Shown here piece after piece: positions 1 to 8,378 of a DNA stretch of 48,926 bases (positions within the stretch are counted from its first letter, which is position 1; every line of letters begins with the position of its first letter). Location of the stretch: the NCBI GenBank assembly GCA_900757615.1, contig CAAEON010000023.1, positions 1 through 48,926 on the forward strand. Direction: 5' to 3'. The notes under the pieces are model-generated. The model did not search any database and was not told the DNA's origin. It was given only the letters and a program-made list of their open reading frames with translations. The position numbers and the translations under genes were made by a program. The DNA comes from an uncultured Collinsella sp. GTDB lineage: Bacteria; Actinomycetota; Coriobacteriia; Coriobacteriales; Coriobacteriaceae.

Positions 1-133
1 CGACGAGTTCCGCGTCATCGTCTCCCCGTGGATTCTGACGGTGCTCGTGACCGACCGCCTGGCTCGCTACTACGAGACGGTCACCAAGCACAACCTCAAC
101 TACCGTCGTTACTATCACCAGTTCGACTACTAA
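1..133 (+). CDS. C-terminal end of a SIS-domain sugar isomerase/deglycase-like protein (partial)
   Basis: Reading from base 2, an open frame runs off the left edge of the window and stops at the TAA at 131-133. The last 43 residues contain a helix (LVTDRLARYYETVTKHN) and end in YRRYYHQFDY. This ending resembles the C-terminus of SIS-domain sugar-phosphate isomerases and Amadori-product deglycases (FrlB/GfrF type), which often finish with a basic-aromatic RRYM..V.Y-like tail. The call rests on this short tail and on the neighbours: a mannose-family PTS and a FrlC-like epimerase follow on the same strand. The catalytic part lies outside the window, so the assignment is tentative. Confidence 0.45.
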   Translation, partial: DEFRVIVSPWILTVLVTDRLARYYETVTKHNLNYRRYYHQFDY

Positions 134-168
134 TCGGTGACAAATAAGCTACTGATCAAGAAGCACCC

Positions 169-197
169 TGCCCGGGCGCATGCGTCCGGGCATTTTT
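169..197 (+). terminator. Rho-independent terminator after the SIS-domain gene
   Basis: A nearly perfect palindrome (TGCCCGGGCGCA / TGCGTCCGGGCA, one G-U pair) is followed directly by TTTTT. It separates the upstream gene from the PTS genes and may act as a full or partial terminator inside the locus. Confidence 0.6.
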
Positions 198-227
198 ATG
201 CCGAAATTCGCAAGAAAGGGGAATCGA

Positions 228-644
228 ATGAGGCAGTTTATCGTTGCATCCCATGCTCATTTTGCGTCTGGAATCGTCGAGAGCATTGGGCTGCTCTCCG
301 GTGAGCGCGAAAACGTCCATGCGCTGTCTATGTATGTCGACGGAAACGAGGACCTGACCAAGGAGGCCGCAGCGGTTCTCGATGGGTTTGCTGCGGACGA
401 CGAGGTTGTCGTGTGCACTGACCTGTTCGGCGGCAGCGTCAACAACGAGTTCACCAAGATCGTCCAGACGCGTCCCAACACGCACCTGGTGACCAATATG
501 AACCTGCCGCTCCTTATTCAGCTGCTGTTCGTGCCCGACTCCACCCCAATTGATGAGGCCATTCGCCAGATCGTCGAGGCGGACGACACCAAGGTCAAGT
601 ACGTCAACGACCTGCTGGGGCAGGCCGAACTCGATGAGTTTTAA
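228..644 (+). CDS. PTS mannose-family EIIA component
   Basis: This 138-residue cytoplasmic protein accepts phosphate from HPr and passes it to EIIB. The N-terminus FIVASHAHFASG places the phosphorylated histidine at residue 9, matching the GTHG site of E. coli ManX. TDLFGGSVNN (about residues 80-89) matches the conserved DxxGGSPxN loop. The ATG at 228 was chosen because AAGAAAGGGG lies just upstream and the protein then begins at the usual beta strand; the frame is open from 180, but that extension contains part of the terminator. It heads a compact EIIA-EIIB-EIIC-EIID operon. The substrate cannot be read from EIIA itself. Confidence 0.9.
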   Translation: MRQFIVASHAHFASGIVESIGLLSGERENVHALSMYVDGNEDLTKEAAAVLDGFAADDEVVVCTDLFGGSVNNEFTKIVQTRPNTHLVTNMNLPLLIQLLFVPDSTPIDEAIRQIVEADDTKVKYVNDLLGQAELDEF

Positions 645-661
645 TCGCTAGGGAGCACATC

Positions 662-1132
662 ATGATTCAGATGATTCGCGTGGACTATCGACTGCTGCAC
701 GGCCAGGTTGCCGTTAGCTGGACTTCGGCTCTGGGTGCCGACTGCATCCTGTTGGTAAGCGACACGGTCCTCAATGACAAGCTTCGTCTGCAGGCCCTGT
801 CCCTTGCAAAACCGGAGGGCTGCAAGGTTGTCGTCAAAAACACCGAGGATGCCGTCAAGGCGCTCCAGAGCGGTGTGACCGATAAGTACAAGCTCTTCGT
901 AGTTTGCGAGACGATTCAGCAGGCCGGTGCCGTCGCCAAGGCGATGGGCGTCAAGAAGATCAACCTCGGCAATGTTGCCTTTAGCGAGGATGCCCGCCAG
1001 GTCTCGACGAGCGTGTTCCTTACGCCCGAAAACGAGGCATACGTCAAAGAGCTGCTCGGCGAGGGCTACGAGCTGTTCATTCAAATGATTCCGGCAGATG
1101 CGAAGACTGACGCCGCGAAGGTCATCGGTTAG
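662..1132 (+). CDS. PTS mannose/fructose/sorbose-family EIIB component
   Basis: The 156-residue protein carries the diagnostic IRVDYRLLHGQV motif, with the phosphorylated histidine at residue 13, and has the usual EIIB(Man) length. It transfers phosphate from EIIA to the sugar during uptake through EIIC/EIID. AGGGAG sits 7 bases before the ATG. The gene follows EIIA by 17 bases and precedes EIIC by 8 bases, so the four PTS genes are probably cotranscribed. Confidence 0.93.
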   Translation: MIQMIRVDYRLLHGQVAVSWTSALGADCILLVSDTVLNDKLRLQALSLAKPEGCKVVVKNTEDAVKALQSGVTDKYKLFVVCETIQQAGAVAKAMGVKKINLGNVAFSEDARQVSTSVFLTPENEAYVKELLGEGYELFIQMIPADAKTDAAKVIG

Positions 1133-1140
1133 GGGCCATC

Positions 1141-1932
1141 ATGGTTATCAAGACAATCCTGATTTTCCTTATTGCCCTTTTGGGCTATTCCGAGTGGCTG
1201 ACGGGCACGAGCTACCTCCAGCGCCCGATCGTGCTCGGACCTCTGGTTGGCCTTGTCATGGGCGACATGGTGACCGGCACGATCATGGGCGCCACGATGG
1301 AGCTTGCCATGGTCGGCGCCATCTCGGTCGGTGCGTATAACCCGCCCGATACGATTTCCGGAACCATTCTGGGTGTGTCGCTTGCCATGCAGGCCGGTGC
1401 GGACGCTTCGGCGGCCCTGACCCTGGGTATTCCCATCGCAACGATCGTCCTGGCGCTCGATACCGCCCTGGGCCAGCCGGTGATGCTGCTGCTGGTGCAC
1501 CGTATCGACAAAAACGTCGAGGACGGGGACACCAAGGCCATCACGCGCAACATGCTCATCGCCGGTTACGCGCAGAGCTGGTGCGGCCTGTTGATTATTC
1601 CCCTGGCATTCTTCTTTGGCGCCGATGCTGTTGCCAGCCTGCTCAACATCATTCCCGATTTCGTTCAGACCGGCATGGATGTCGCCGCCGCCTTCTTGCC
1701 CGCACTCGGCTTTGCGATGCTGGCGCAGATGATTATGAACAAAACGGTGGCTCCGTTCTTCTTCGCTGGCTTCTTCCTCGTCGCCTACTTTGGCATTAGC
1801 ACGACGGGCGTGGCGATCTTTGCCGCGATCATCGTCGTCGCGATGACGGTTTTGGGTGACAAGAAAAAAGCGGAGCAGCCCGCAGTGGCAACCGAGGATC
1901 CTGCGATTGGGAGTGGGTTCGATGAGTTTTAA
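1141..1932 (+). CDS. PTS mannose-family EIIC membrane component
   Basis: A 263-residue polytopic membrane protein of the ManY/SorC type. It has many hydrophobic segments (LIFLIALLGYSEW, IVLGPLVGLVMGD, MELAMVGAISVGAYNPPDT) and the conserved motif ..GAxxPPDxxxGTI.., ending in a charged cytoplasmic tail (GDKKKAEQPA). Together with EIID it forms the sugar channel. An AGGGG ribosome site overlaps the end of EIIB. Its last bases overlap the EIID start, which suggests translational coupling. Confidence 0.92.
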   Translation: MVIKTILIFLIALLGYSEWLTGTSYLQRPIVLGPLVGLVMGDMVTGTIMGATMELAMVGAISVGAYNPPDTISGTILGVSLAMQAGADASAALTLGIPIATIVLALDTALGQPVMLLLVHRIDKNVEDGDTKAITRNMLIAGYAQSWCGLLIIPLAFFFGADAVASLLNIIPDFVQTGMDVAAAFLPALGFAMLAQMIMNKTVAPFFFAGFFLVAYFGISTTGVAIFAAIIVVAMTVLGDKKKAEQPAVATEDPAIGSGFDEF

Positions 1933-2758
1933 GTTTGAGTCTTCTTACGACGGGTTGATTTCCCGCGCAGATCTTAAGAAGCTGTTCTGGCGCTCGATTC
2001 CCTATGAGCACTCCTGGAACTACGAGCGTATGGGCCATATCGGCTTTATGTGGGCCCTTATGCCGATCCTTCGCAAGCTGTATCCGCAGGATGCAGACTT
2101 TAAGGCCGCCCTTAAGCGCCATATGGAGCTCTATAACGTCACGCCGTACATCTCGACGCTCCCCATGTCTATTGCTGCCGCAATGGAAGAAGTCAACGCC
2201 ACCGAAGATAACTTTGACACGAGCGCGATCTCTAATGTCAAGCTTGCTTTGATGGGACCGCTGTCCGGCGTGGGCGATGCCTTCTACTGGGGCACGCTGC
2301 GAATTTTGGCAACGGGTGTCGGCACGTCGCTGGCGCTGCAGGGCTCTATTCTTGGCCCGATTTTGTTCCTGCTCGTGTTCAACGTCCCTCACTACATCAT
2401 CCGTTACCTGCTGACGTTTGTGGGATATCGCTTTGGCTCGGACATGATCAGCAAGGTCCAGGAATCGGGCATTATGGACACGATCGTCAAGATGGCCTCT
2501 ATCATGGGCGCCATGGTGATCGGTGCTATGACCATGGAGATGGTCACCGTGGACATTCCGCTCATGGTCGGCGCGGGCGATGGTGCTCAGACGCTGGCCG
2601 AGCTGCTCAACGGAATCTTCCCGGGCTTTGTCACGATGGGGCTGTTTGGAATCGTCTATCTCATGCTCAAGAAGAAGATGAATCCGCTGCTTATCATGCT
2701 CGTGATCCTGCTCGTGAGTATCGCCGGCGCGTTCTTTGGAGTGCTTGGTGTCCAGTAG
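1922..2758 (+). CDS. PTS mannose-family EIID membrane component
   Basis: A 278-residue EIID. The N-terminus (LKKLFWRSIPYEHSWNYERMGHIGFMWALMPIL) and the SNVKLALMGPLSGVGDAFYWGT region are typical of ManZ-like subunits, and the C-terminal half is hydrophobic. The start at 1922 overlaps the 3' end of EIIC by 11 bases (GATGAGTTTTAA), giving the standard MSFKF.. N-terminus. Longer upstream starts would only add EIIC-coding sequence. A strong terminator follows at 2791. Confidence 0.93.
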   Translation: MSFKFESSYDGLISRADLKKLFWRSIPYEHSWNYERMGHIGFMWALMPILRKLYPQDADFKAALKRHMELYNVTPYISTLPMSIAAAMEEVNATEDNFDTSAISNVKLALMGPLSGVGDAFYWGTLRILATGVGTSLALQGSILGPILFLLVFNVPHYIIRYLLTFVGYRFGSDMISKVQESGIMDTIVKMASIMGAMVIGAMTMEMVTVDIPLMVGAGDGAQTLAELLNGIFPGFVTMGLFGIVYLMLKKKMNPLLIMLVILLVSIAGAFFGVLGVQ

Positions 2759-2790
2759 AGTATCCGTCATAATGAGAACAATGTAAGAGG

Positions 2791-2824
2791 GGGCGTCGCG
2801 CACACTGTGCTGCGGCGCCCTTTT
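2791..2824 (+). terminator. Rho-independent terminator after EIID
   Basis: The stem GGGCGTCGC / GCGGCGCCC (one G-U pair), with an inner GCAC-ACT-GTGC stem, is followed by TTTT. It lies 32 bases after the EIID stop and just before the epimerase gene. The epimerase may therefore depend on readthrough. Confidence 0.75.
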
Positions 2825-2841
2825 GCCGAAAGGTGGACAAG

Positions 2842-3678
2842 ATGGAGTATCCGCAGCTTGCCGTCATGAATATCAGCCATCGTTATTTTGACCTTGAGGA
2901 ATTCTTTTCTTCGGCAGCGGCCTCGGGCTACACGTGTTGCGAGCTTTGGACGGGGGCGATGCATCTGTATGTCGATTGCCATGGATACGATTCGCTCGAG
3001 CGGGTACGGGAGCTGTCGCAGCGGTATGGGGTTCGGATTGTGGGGCTTTGTCCCGAACAGAACAACCCCAAGCCGTGGAATATCGCGGCGCGCGGGAATG
3101 AGGCGCGTGCCCGCACGCTCGCGTACTTTAAGAACGTTGTGGATATCGCGGCGGAACTTGGAGCCGAGCAGGTCATGGTCTCGAGCGGCTGGGCATTTTT
3201 GAACGAGCCGATCGAGGACGCGTGGGGTCGCAGCGCCTCGATGCTGCGTGCGATTGCCGAGCATGCGGGAGAGCGCGGCGTGCGACTGGTGCTCGAGGCC
3301 CTACAGCCGGTTGAGTCGATGATCGTGAACTCGGCGGCCGACACGAAGCGCATGATCGAGGCAGTTGATCATCCGGCACTTAAGGCGTGTCTGGATTTGG
3401 GCGCTATGGCGGTGGCAGGGGATACCATCGACGATTATTTCGATCTGCTTGGCGATGATGTCGCCCACGTGCATTTTGTCGATGTTGCGGCAGACGGCAC
3501 GACGCATCTTGCTTGGGGTGACGGCGACCGCGATATGCGCGCCGACCTGGATAGGCTGGTGGCGCGCGGCTATCGCGGAGTTGTTTCGGCCGAGACCTAT
3601 GATTGGCGCTATTTCGCCAATCCCGCGGCAGCCGACGCTCAGGTTATGGCGGAGTACCGACGCGCAATTGGCGCCTAA
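2842..3678 (+). CDS. FrlC-like sugar epimerase/isomerase (xylose isomerase-like TIM barrel)
   Basis: The 278-residue protein belongs to the sugar phosphate isomerase/epimerase (AP endonuclease 2) fold. Its segments GYTCCELWTG, GLCPEQNNPKPWN, VSSGWAF..AWGR, LVLEALQPVES, CLDLGAM, HVHFVD and VSAETYDW run parallel to E. coli FrlC (fructoselysine 3-epimerase). Candidate metal or catalytic residues are the Glu of LVLEAL, the Asp of CLDLG, the His of HVHFVD and the Glu of SAETY. ATG 2842 is preferred to GTG 2833 because AAAGGTGG is correctly placed before it. With the PTS and the SIS-domain tail upstream, a role in fructoselysine or psicoselysine breakdown is plausible but inferred. Confidence 0.75.
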   Translation: MEYPQLAVMNISHRYFDLEEFFSSAAASGYTCCELWTGAMHLYVDCHGYDSLERVRELSQRYGVRIVGLCPEQNNPKPWNIAARGNEARARTLAYFKNVVDIAAELGAEQVMVSSGWAFLNEPIEDAWGRSASMLRAIAEHAGERGVRLVLEALQPVESMIVNSAADTKRMIEAVDHPALKACLDLGAMAVAGDTIDDYFDLLGDDVAHVHFVDVAADGTTHLAWGDGDRDMRADLDRLVARGYRGVVSAETYDWRYFANPAAADAQVMAEYRRAIGA

Positions 3679-3938
3679 GTGGGACAGGGCGTCGAGTTGG
3701 CGTTTGACGCTTTTTGAGAAACGGGACGTGCTTTCCGCTTGAGGCTTCTGGCGGAAAGCACATCCCAGAACAGGCGCTCAGAATGGGACACACTTTCCGC
3801 TGAGGACTTCAACCGGAAACCGCATCCCAGTTTTTGGCTGGCGGGCGGGACGCGCTTTCCCCTATGTTTCCAAATGAATACGCTGTGAGCCGAGGAGGAC
3901 GATTTTCACCGCAAACACTCTAGTATGCTAAAGTACCC
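3679..3938. repeat. Intergenic block with GGGAC-headed hairpin repeats (REP-like family I)
   Basis: No gene is seen here. Three related units follow one another. The first is a 16-bp inverted pair, GGGACGTGCTTTCCGC at 3723-3738 with its near-exact complement at 3751-3766. The second is an imperfect pair at 3785-3800 and 3813-3828. The third is a single half unit at 3847-3862 (GGGACGCGCTTTCC). A weak hairpin with a T run at about 3688-3716 may end the epimerase transcript. A related hairpin occurs at 36502. This layout resembles REP/REPIN elements. Confidence 0.6.
3924..3929 (+). promoter_or_regulatory. Possible -10 element of the his operon promoter
   Basis: TATGCT in the context CTAGTATGCTAAAG resembles an actinobacterial -10 hexamer. 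No convincing -35 box is visible at 16-18 bases upstream, so this is only a candidate. Transcription from here would place the 3939-3968 hairpin in the leader. Confidence 0.3.
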
Positions 3939-3968
3939 AGAAGACCGGCGGAGCTATGCCGGTCTTCT
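3939..3968 (+). promoter_or_regulatory. Leader hairpin upstream of the his operon (possible attenuator)
   Basis: A perfect 10-bp stem (AGAAGACCGG / CCGGTCTTCT) with a 10-base loop lies 36 bases before hisZG. It is followed by GTTCTAT rather than a clean T run, so it could be a weak terminator, an attenuator or an RNA stability element. I see no leader peptide rich in His codons and no T-box motif. Confidence 0.4.
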
Positions 3969-4004
3969 GTTCTATATGAAACACAGCATGAGGAGGCTCA
4001 CCAG

Positions 4005-5720
4005 ATGACGGCCACACCGTGGGGATTCCGGGACATATTGCCCGAGGAGGCTCAGGCGCGCGAGGAGATTGCGCTGACGGTGAAGGGCTGCTTTAGGGAG
4101 CATCATTACCTTCCGGTCGAGACGCCGCTGCTCGAGGACAAGGGCTCGCTCGAGGAGGGCGGCCGCATTGCGGACACGCCGTTTAAGCTCTTTGATGACG
4201 ACGGTCGCCTGCTGGTGGTCCGTCCCGACAACACGCTGCCGATTGTTCGCCTGGTTTCGACTCGCATGCGTGCGGCCGATCTGCCGCTGCGCCTGCGCTA
4301 TGAGGCGCCGGTGGTTCGCGAGTGTCAGCACAATGCCGGCGGCTCGCGTCAGTTTACGCAACTAGGTTTTGAGCTCATCGGCGCGGGCGACACCGCGGGC
4401 GATGTCGAGATTGTCTCACTGGTCGCCGAGGCCGTGCGCAAGCTGGCACTTCCCGGTGCGCGCATTATCGCGGGCAGTGTGCGTCCGTTTAAGGAACTGC
4501 TTGCGGCGTGCGAAGATCGCGAGCTGGCTGCCGAGGCGCTGCGCTGCGTGCACGCCAACGACTTCGTGGGCCTCGATGCCCGCGTGGCGGAAAGCGCAGA
4601 GTCCGAGGCCGTTAAGGTCGCCATTAGCGAGCTGCCGCGCCTGCACGGTGGTGCCGAGGTGCTCGACCGCGTCGACGCGCTGCTGGCGGCGGCGGGCATT
4701 GTTGCGCCGCTCACGCGCGAGCTGCGTGCCCTGGTCGATGGCCTGGCTCCCGAGGACGCCCGGGTGCTGTCCTTCGACTTCTCCATCATGAACTCGTTTG
4801 ATTACTACACGGGCCTGGTCTTTAAGGCCTATGCCGGTGGCCTGCCCGATCCGGTCGGTTCAGGCGGACGCTACGACTCCATCTTTACTGGCGCATTTGG
4901 CGACGGCATCGAGGTGCCGGCGGCGGGCTTTGCCTTTTCGCTCGAGCGTCTGGAGGCCGCGCATACCTCGGCCGAGGACGCTGCTTCCGATGGTGACCAT
5001 GCCGTGGGCCGCGGCGCCGAGGGTCCACTGCGCATCGCCGTGCCCAAGGGCTCGCTCAAGGCCGACACGCTCGACGTGCTCGAGGCCGCGGGCCTGGATG
5101 TCTCTGAGCTGCGCGACCCCGGCCGTCACCTCATCGTGCGCGGCCGCGACACACACGCTGGTGAGGGCACGGTCGGCGATATCGAGTTTGTCATCGTGCG
5201 TCCCAGCGACGCACCCGCTTTTGTGGGCTGTGGCGGCGCCGACTGCGGCATCTGCGGCTGGGACTCGCTCATCGAGGCCGACCTCAACCTGCTGCAGCTG
5301 GTCGACCTGGGCTACGGCCTGTGCACGTTTATCGAGGCGGAGCCCGCGTGGCGCGCTGGCCAGGCCGAGCGCAACTATGCCCGTCGCGGTTCTCTTCGCG
5401 TGGCCACCAAGTACCCGCGCATCGCGAGCGCTTGGTATGCCGAACGCGGTGTGAATGTCGACATCGTTTCGCTGCACGGTAACATCGAGCTGGGCCCCAT
5501 TGTCGGTATGACCGACCGTATCGTGGATATCACCGCCACGGGCGCCACGCTGCGCGATAACGACCTGGTCATCACCGGCCGCATCATGGACTGCACGGCC
5601 CGTTTCTTTGTCAATCCGGGCGCCGCTCGCCTGGATCCGCGCGTACGCAATCTGGCAGATCGCCTGACCGCGGCCGTGAAGGACAAGCATTTTGAGCCCG
5701 TCGCGGGCTCGGCACAATAG
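4005..5720 (+). CDS. hisZG: HisZ-HisG fusion: ATP phosphoribosyltransferase with regulatory domain
   Basis: The 571-residue product joins two usually separate proteins. Residues 1 to about 325 are HisZ, the HisRS-like regulatory subunit (WGFRDILPEEA, VVRPDNTLPIVRL, RQFTQLGFELIG, FDYYTGLVFKAY, GSGGRYDS). After a linker of about 20 residues, residues 345-571 are a short-form HisG (LRIAVPKGSLKADTL, FVIVRPSDAPAFV, VATKYPRIASAW, IVDITATGATLRDND). HisG condenses ATP with PRPP in the first step of histidine synthesis; short HisG needs HisZ for activity and feedback control, so fusion fixes a 1:1 ratio. AGGAGG at 3991 selects the ATG. The segment GCGGADCGICGWD carries extra cysteines compared with the usual GxADLGIxGxD. 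Confidence 0.93.
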   Translation: MTATPWGFRDILPEEAQAREEIALTVKGCFREHHYLPVETPLLEDKGSLEEGGRIADTPFKLFDDDGRLLVVRPDNTLPIVRLVSTRMRAADLPLRLRYEAPVVRECQHNAGGSRQFTQLGFELIGAGDTAGDVEIVSLVAEAVRKLALPGARIIAGSVRPFKELLAACEDRELAAEALRCVHANDFVGLDARVAESAESEAVKVAISELPRLHGGAEVLDRVDALLAAAGIVAPLTRELRALVDGLAPEDARVLSFDFSIMNSFDYYTGLVFKAYAGGLPDPVGSGGRYDSIFTGAFGDGIEVPAAGFAFSLERLEAAHTSAEDAASDGDHAVGRGAEGPLRIAVPKGSLKADTLDVLEAAGLDVSELRDPGRHLIVRGRDTHAGEGTVGDIEFVIVRPSDAPAFVGCGGADCGICGWDSLIEADLNLLQLVDLGYGLCTFIEAEPAWRAGQAERNYARRGSLRVATKYPRIASAWYAERGVNVDIVSLHGNIELGPIVGMTDRIVDITATGATLRDNDLVITGRIMDCTARFFVNPGAARLDPRVRNLADRLTAAVKDKHFEPVAGSAQ

Positions 5721-5824
5721 CGCGAGCACGCACGGGCGCCCCAACGTACGGGCTGCGGGCCGTTGGCGCCGCCGCCCGACCTCTCGTTTTTCGAACATAA
5801 TCTCGACCGATAGGGGATACCGAT

Positions 5825-7261
5825 ATGAAGACGATCAAGCTTGCTCCCGGTGAGCGCCTCGTTACCAACCAGCTCAACCGCAAGGGCGTGTTGCCACAAA
5901 ACATCGTCGACGCCGCCCGCGATATCGTGGCCAACGTACGCGCCAACGGCGATGCCGCGGTGCGCGATTACTGCCAGCGTTTTGACGGCGTTGAGCTGCA
6001 GAGTTTTCGCCTGCCGCAGGAGCAGATTGATGCTGCACTCGAAGGCCTCGATCCTGCCTTTGTCGCGGCTCTCGAAAAGGCCGCACGCCAGATCCGCGAG
6101 TTCCACCAGCGTGAGGTCGAGCAGAGCTGGTTTACCACGCGCCCGGACGGCACGATGCTCGGCGTTAAGGTGACCCCGCTTGCCGCTGCCGGCATTTACG
6201 TGCCAGGCGGTCGTGCGCAGTATCCCTCCACGGTGCTTATGAACGCCATCCCTGCCAAGGTGGCTGGCGTTAAGCGCGTGGTCATGGTGACCCCGCCGCA
6301 AAAAGATGGCCTAATCAGCCCCTATACGCTCGCGGCTGCCAAGCTCGGCGGCGTGGACGAGATCTATATGGTGGGTGGCGCCCAGGCCGTGGCCGCGCTG
6401 GCGTACGGTACCGAGACCATTCCGCGTGTCGACAAGATTACCGGCCCGGGTAACGCCTTTGTCGCCGCTGCCAAGCAGATTGTCTCGGGTGACGTGGGTA
6501 TCGATATGGTTGCTGGTCCCTCCGAGGTCTGCGTGCTGGCCGACGCCACGGCCAAGCCCATGGTGGTCGCGGCCGACCTGATGGCCCAGGCCGAGCACGA
6601 TCCGCTGGCGGCCTGCTATCTGGTGACCTGCGACGAGCAGTTTGCGTGTGAGGTCGAGGCGGGTATCGACATCCTGGTGGCGCAGTCCCCGCGTGCCGAG
6701 ATTACGCGCGCTTCGCTCGACAATGAGGGCACCATCGTGGTGGCCGCCGACATGGCCGCCGCCGTCGAGGCCGTGAACACGGTGGCGCCTGAGCACCTTG
6801 AGCTGCACTGCAAGGACGCGATGGGCCTGCTCGGCGGCATTCGCAACGCCGGCGCTATCTTTGTGGGCGCTTGGAGCTCGGAGCCGCTCGGCGATTACGT
6901 TGCCGGCCCCAATCACACGCTACCGACCGGTGGCACGGCCATGTTCTCCAACCCGCTTTCGGTGGAGGAGTTCGTCAAGCGCTCGAGCGTCATTTGCTAT
7001 ACACCCGAGGGCCTGCTCTCCGATGCTCCTGCCACGCAGCGCCTCGCCGAGGCCGAGGGTCTGTGGGCACACGCGCTTTCCGCCGCGCTGCGCCGCCGCG
7101 TGTTGGAGCAGGGCGAGGATGCTGTGAGCGCCGAGTCGCTCGCCGCGGCCGACCTGACCAAGGTTGCCTGGCCGGGCGACGCCGTGGCGACGGTTGCCGA
7201 GGGCGTGGACCTGGCGGCTGCAAGCGCTGATGGCGCCGGCGCGACTGGCAAGGAGGCCTAA
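5825..7261 (+). CDS. hisD: Histidinol dehydrogenase
   Basis: The 478-residue protein performs the last two steps of histidine synthesis, NAD-dependent oxidation of histidinol to histidine. Family signatures are IYVPGGRAQYPSTVLMN, ITGPGNAFVAAAK, IDMVAGPSEVCVLAD, AQAEHDPLA (a zinc ligand region), APEHLELHC (the catalytic Glu-His pair) and GPNHTLPTGGTA. It is somewhat longer than the usual 430 residues because of an alanine-rich tail after the core. GGGGAT precedes the ATG. A 104-base gap separates it from hisZG, and its stop is one base before the hisC start. Confidence 0.96.
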   Translation: MKTIKLAPGERLVTNQLNRKGVLPQNIVDAARDIVANVRANGDAAVRDYCQRFDGVELQSFRLPQEQIDAALEGLDPAFVAALEKAARQIREFHQREVEQSWFTTRPDGTMLGVKVTPLAAAGIYVPGGRAQYPSTVLMNAIPAKVAGVKRVVMVTPPQKDGLISPYTLAAAKLGGVDEIYMVGGAQAVAALAYGTETIPRVDKITGPGNAFVAAAKQIVSGDVGIDMVAGPSEVCVLADATAKPMVVAADLMAQAEHDPLAACYLVTCDEQFACEVEAGIDILVAQSPRAEITRASLDNEGTIVVAADMAAAVEAVNTVAPEHLELHCKDAMGLLGGIRNAGAIFVGAWSSEPLGDYVAGPNHTLPTGGTAMFSNPLSVEEFVKRSSVICYTPEGLLSDAPATQRLAEAEGLWAHALSAALRRRVLEQGEDAVSAESLAAADLTKVAWPGDAVATVAEGVDLAAASADGAGATGKEA

Positions 7262-7262
7262 T

Positions 7263-8378
7263 ATGTCCGAACTCACGCCGCGCATGAAGGAGCTCGTCCA
7301 GCCCTACTTGGCCGGCATTGAGCCCTACGATCCCAACTTTACGCCCACGCGCATCAACCTTTCGGCCAACGAGAACACCTATCCCGTGCCGGCTGGCGTG
7401 CGCGAGGCGGTCGACGCCGCCCTGGCCGCTACACCGCTCAACCGCTATCCCGATCCCATGTCCAACGATCTGCGCGACGAGCTTGCCGCTTGGCATGGTG
7501 TGACGCGCGAGAATGTCTGCGTGGGCAACGGCGGCGACGAGCTGCTCTATAACTACCTGTTGGCGTTTGGCGGCGCGGGACGGACCCTGCTCAACTGCCC
7601 GCCGTGCTTTAGCGAGTACGCGTTCTTTGCGTCGCTCTGCCAGACCGAGGTGCGCGACGTGTGGCGCGACCCCGCGACCTTTGAGCTCGACCAGGCAGCT
7701 GTGCTTGCGGCGGCGTCCGAGTGCAACCTGGCAATCGTGACCTCGCCCAATAACCCCACGGGTGACGTGGCACCGCTCGACTTTGTCGCGGCGCTGTGCG
7801 ATGCGTGCCCCGGCATGGTAATGGTCGACGAGGCCTACGTTGAGTTTGCCGACGATTTGTTTGGCGCGGCCACCACGGCGCAGGGGCTTATCGCCGAGCA
7901 TCCCAACCTGGTGATTCTGCATACGTTGTCCAAGGCGTTTGGCGCTGCCGGCACGCGTCTGGGCTATGTGATTGCGGCGCCCGAAGTCATCGACGTGTTC
8001 GCGGCGATTCGCCAGATCTATTCGGTCAACGTACTGAGCCAGGCGGCAGCACTTGCCTGCGTGCGTGCCCGTGATGCCTACACGCCCGTGGTGGCGCAGG
8101 TCGCATCCGAGCGCGAACGCGAACAGGCCGCTCTGCGCGCGATGGCTGCCGAGGGCATGCCCGTGGAGGCATGGCCGAGCGCGGCGAACTTTGTGCTCGT
8201 GCGTACGCCGCATGCCACACGCGTGCGCGAGCGCCTGCGCGACGAGTACTCGATTTTGGTGCGCGACTTTAGCTACGCGCCGGGGCTCGCGGACTGCTTG
8301 CGCATTACCGTGGGCACGCCGCGGGAAAACGATGAGGTGCTGGCTGCGTTTGCCGCGCTGGTGAAGGAGGAGATGTAG
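7263..8378 (+). CDS. hisC: Histidinol-phosphate aminotransferase
   Basis: A 371-residue fold type I PLP enzyme converting imidazole acetol phosphate to histidinol phosphate with glutamate. Signatures are INLSANENTYPVP (N-terminal), VGNGGDELL, SPNNPTGDV, MVDEAYVEF and HTLSKAFGAAGTRLGY with the PLP-binding lysine; the C-terminal ..RITVGTPREND carries the substrate-binding arginine. The frame is open upstream into hisD. ATG 7263 is chosen because AAGGAGG is placed just before it and the homologous N-terminus starts there. It abuts hisB without a gap. Confidence 0.96.
   Translation: MSELTPRMKELVQPYLAGIEPYDPNFTPTRINLSANENTYPVPAGVREAVDAALAATPLNRYPDPMSNDLRDELAAWHGVTRENVCVGNGGDELLYNYLLAFGGAGRTLLNCPPCFSEYAFFASLCQTEVRDVWRDPATFELDQAAVLAAASECNLAIVTSPNNPTGDVAPLDFVAALCDACPGMVMVDEAYVEFADDLFGAATTAQGLIAEHPNLVILHTLSKAFGAAGTRLGYVIAAPEVIDVFAAIRQIYSVNVLSQAAALACVRARDAYTPVVAQVASEREREQAALRAMAAEGMPVEAWPSAANFVLVRTPHATRVRERLRDEYSILVRDFSYAPGLADCLRITVGTPRENDEVLAAFAALVKEEM

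Noticed and set aside
1829..2803. Minus-strand frame of 324 codons opposite the PTS EIIC/EIID genes
   Set aside because: His/Arg/Asp-rich shadow; the plus strand encodes clear membrane proteins.
3939..3968. T-box or His-codon leader attenuator
   Set aside because: No T-box sequence, specifier loop or run of His codons is visible; only a simple hairpin.
4005..4980. Histidyl-tRNA synthetase
   Set aside because: The HisRS-like part lacks the anticodon-binding domain and is joined to HisG, so HisZ is the correct reading.
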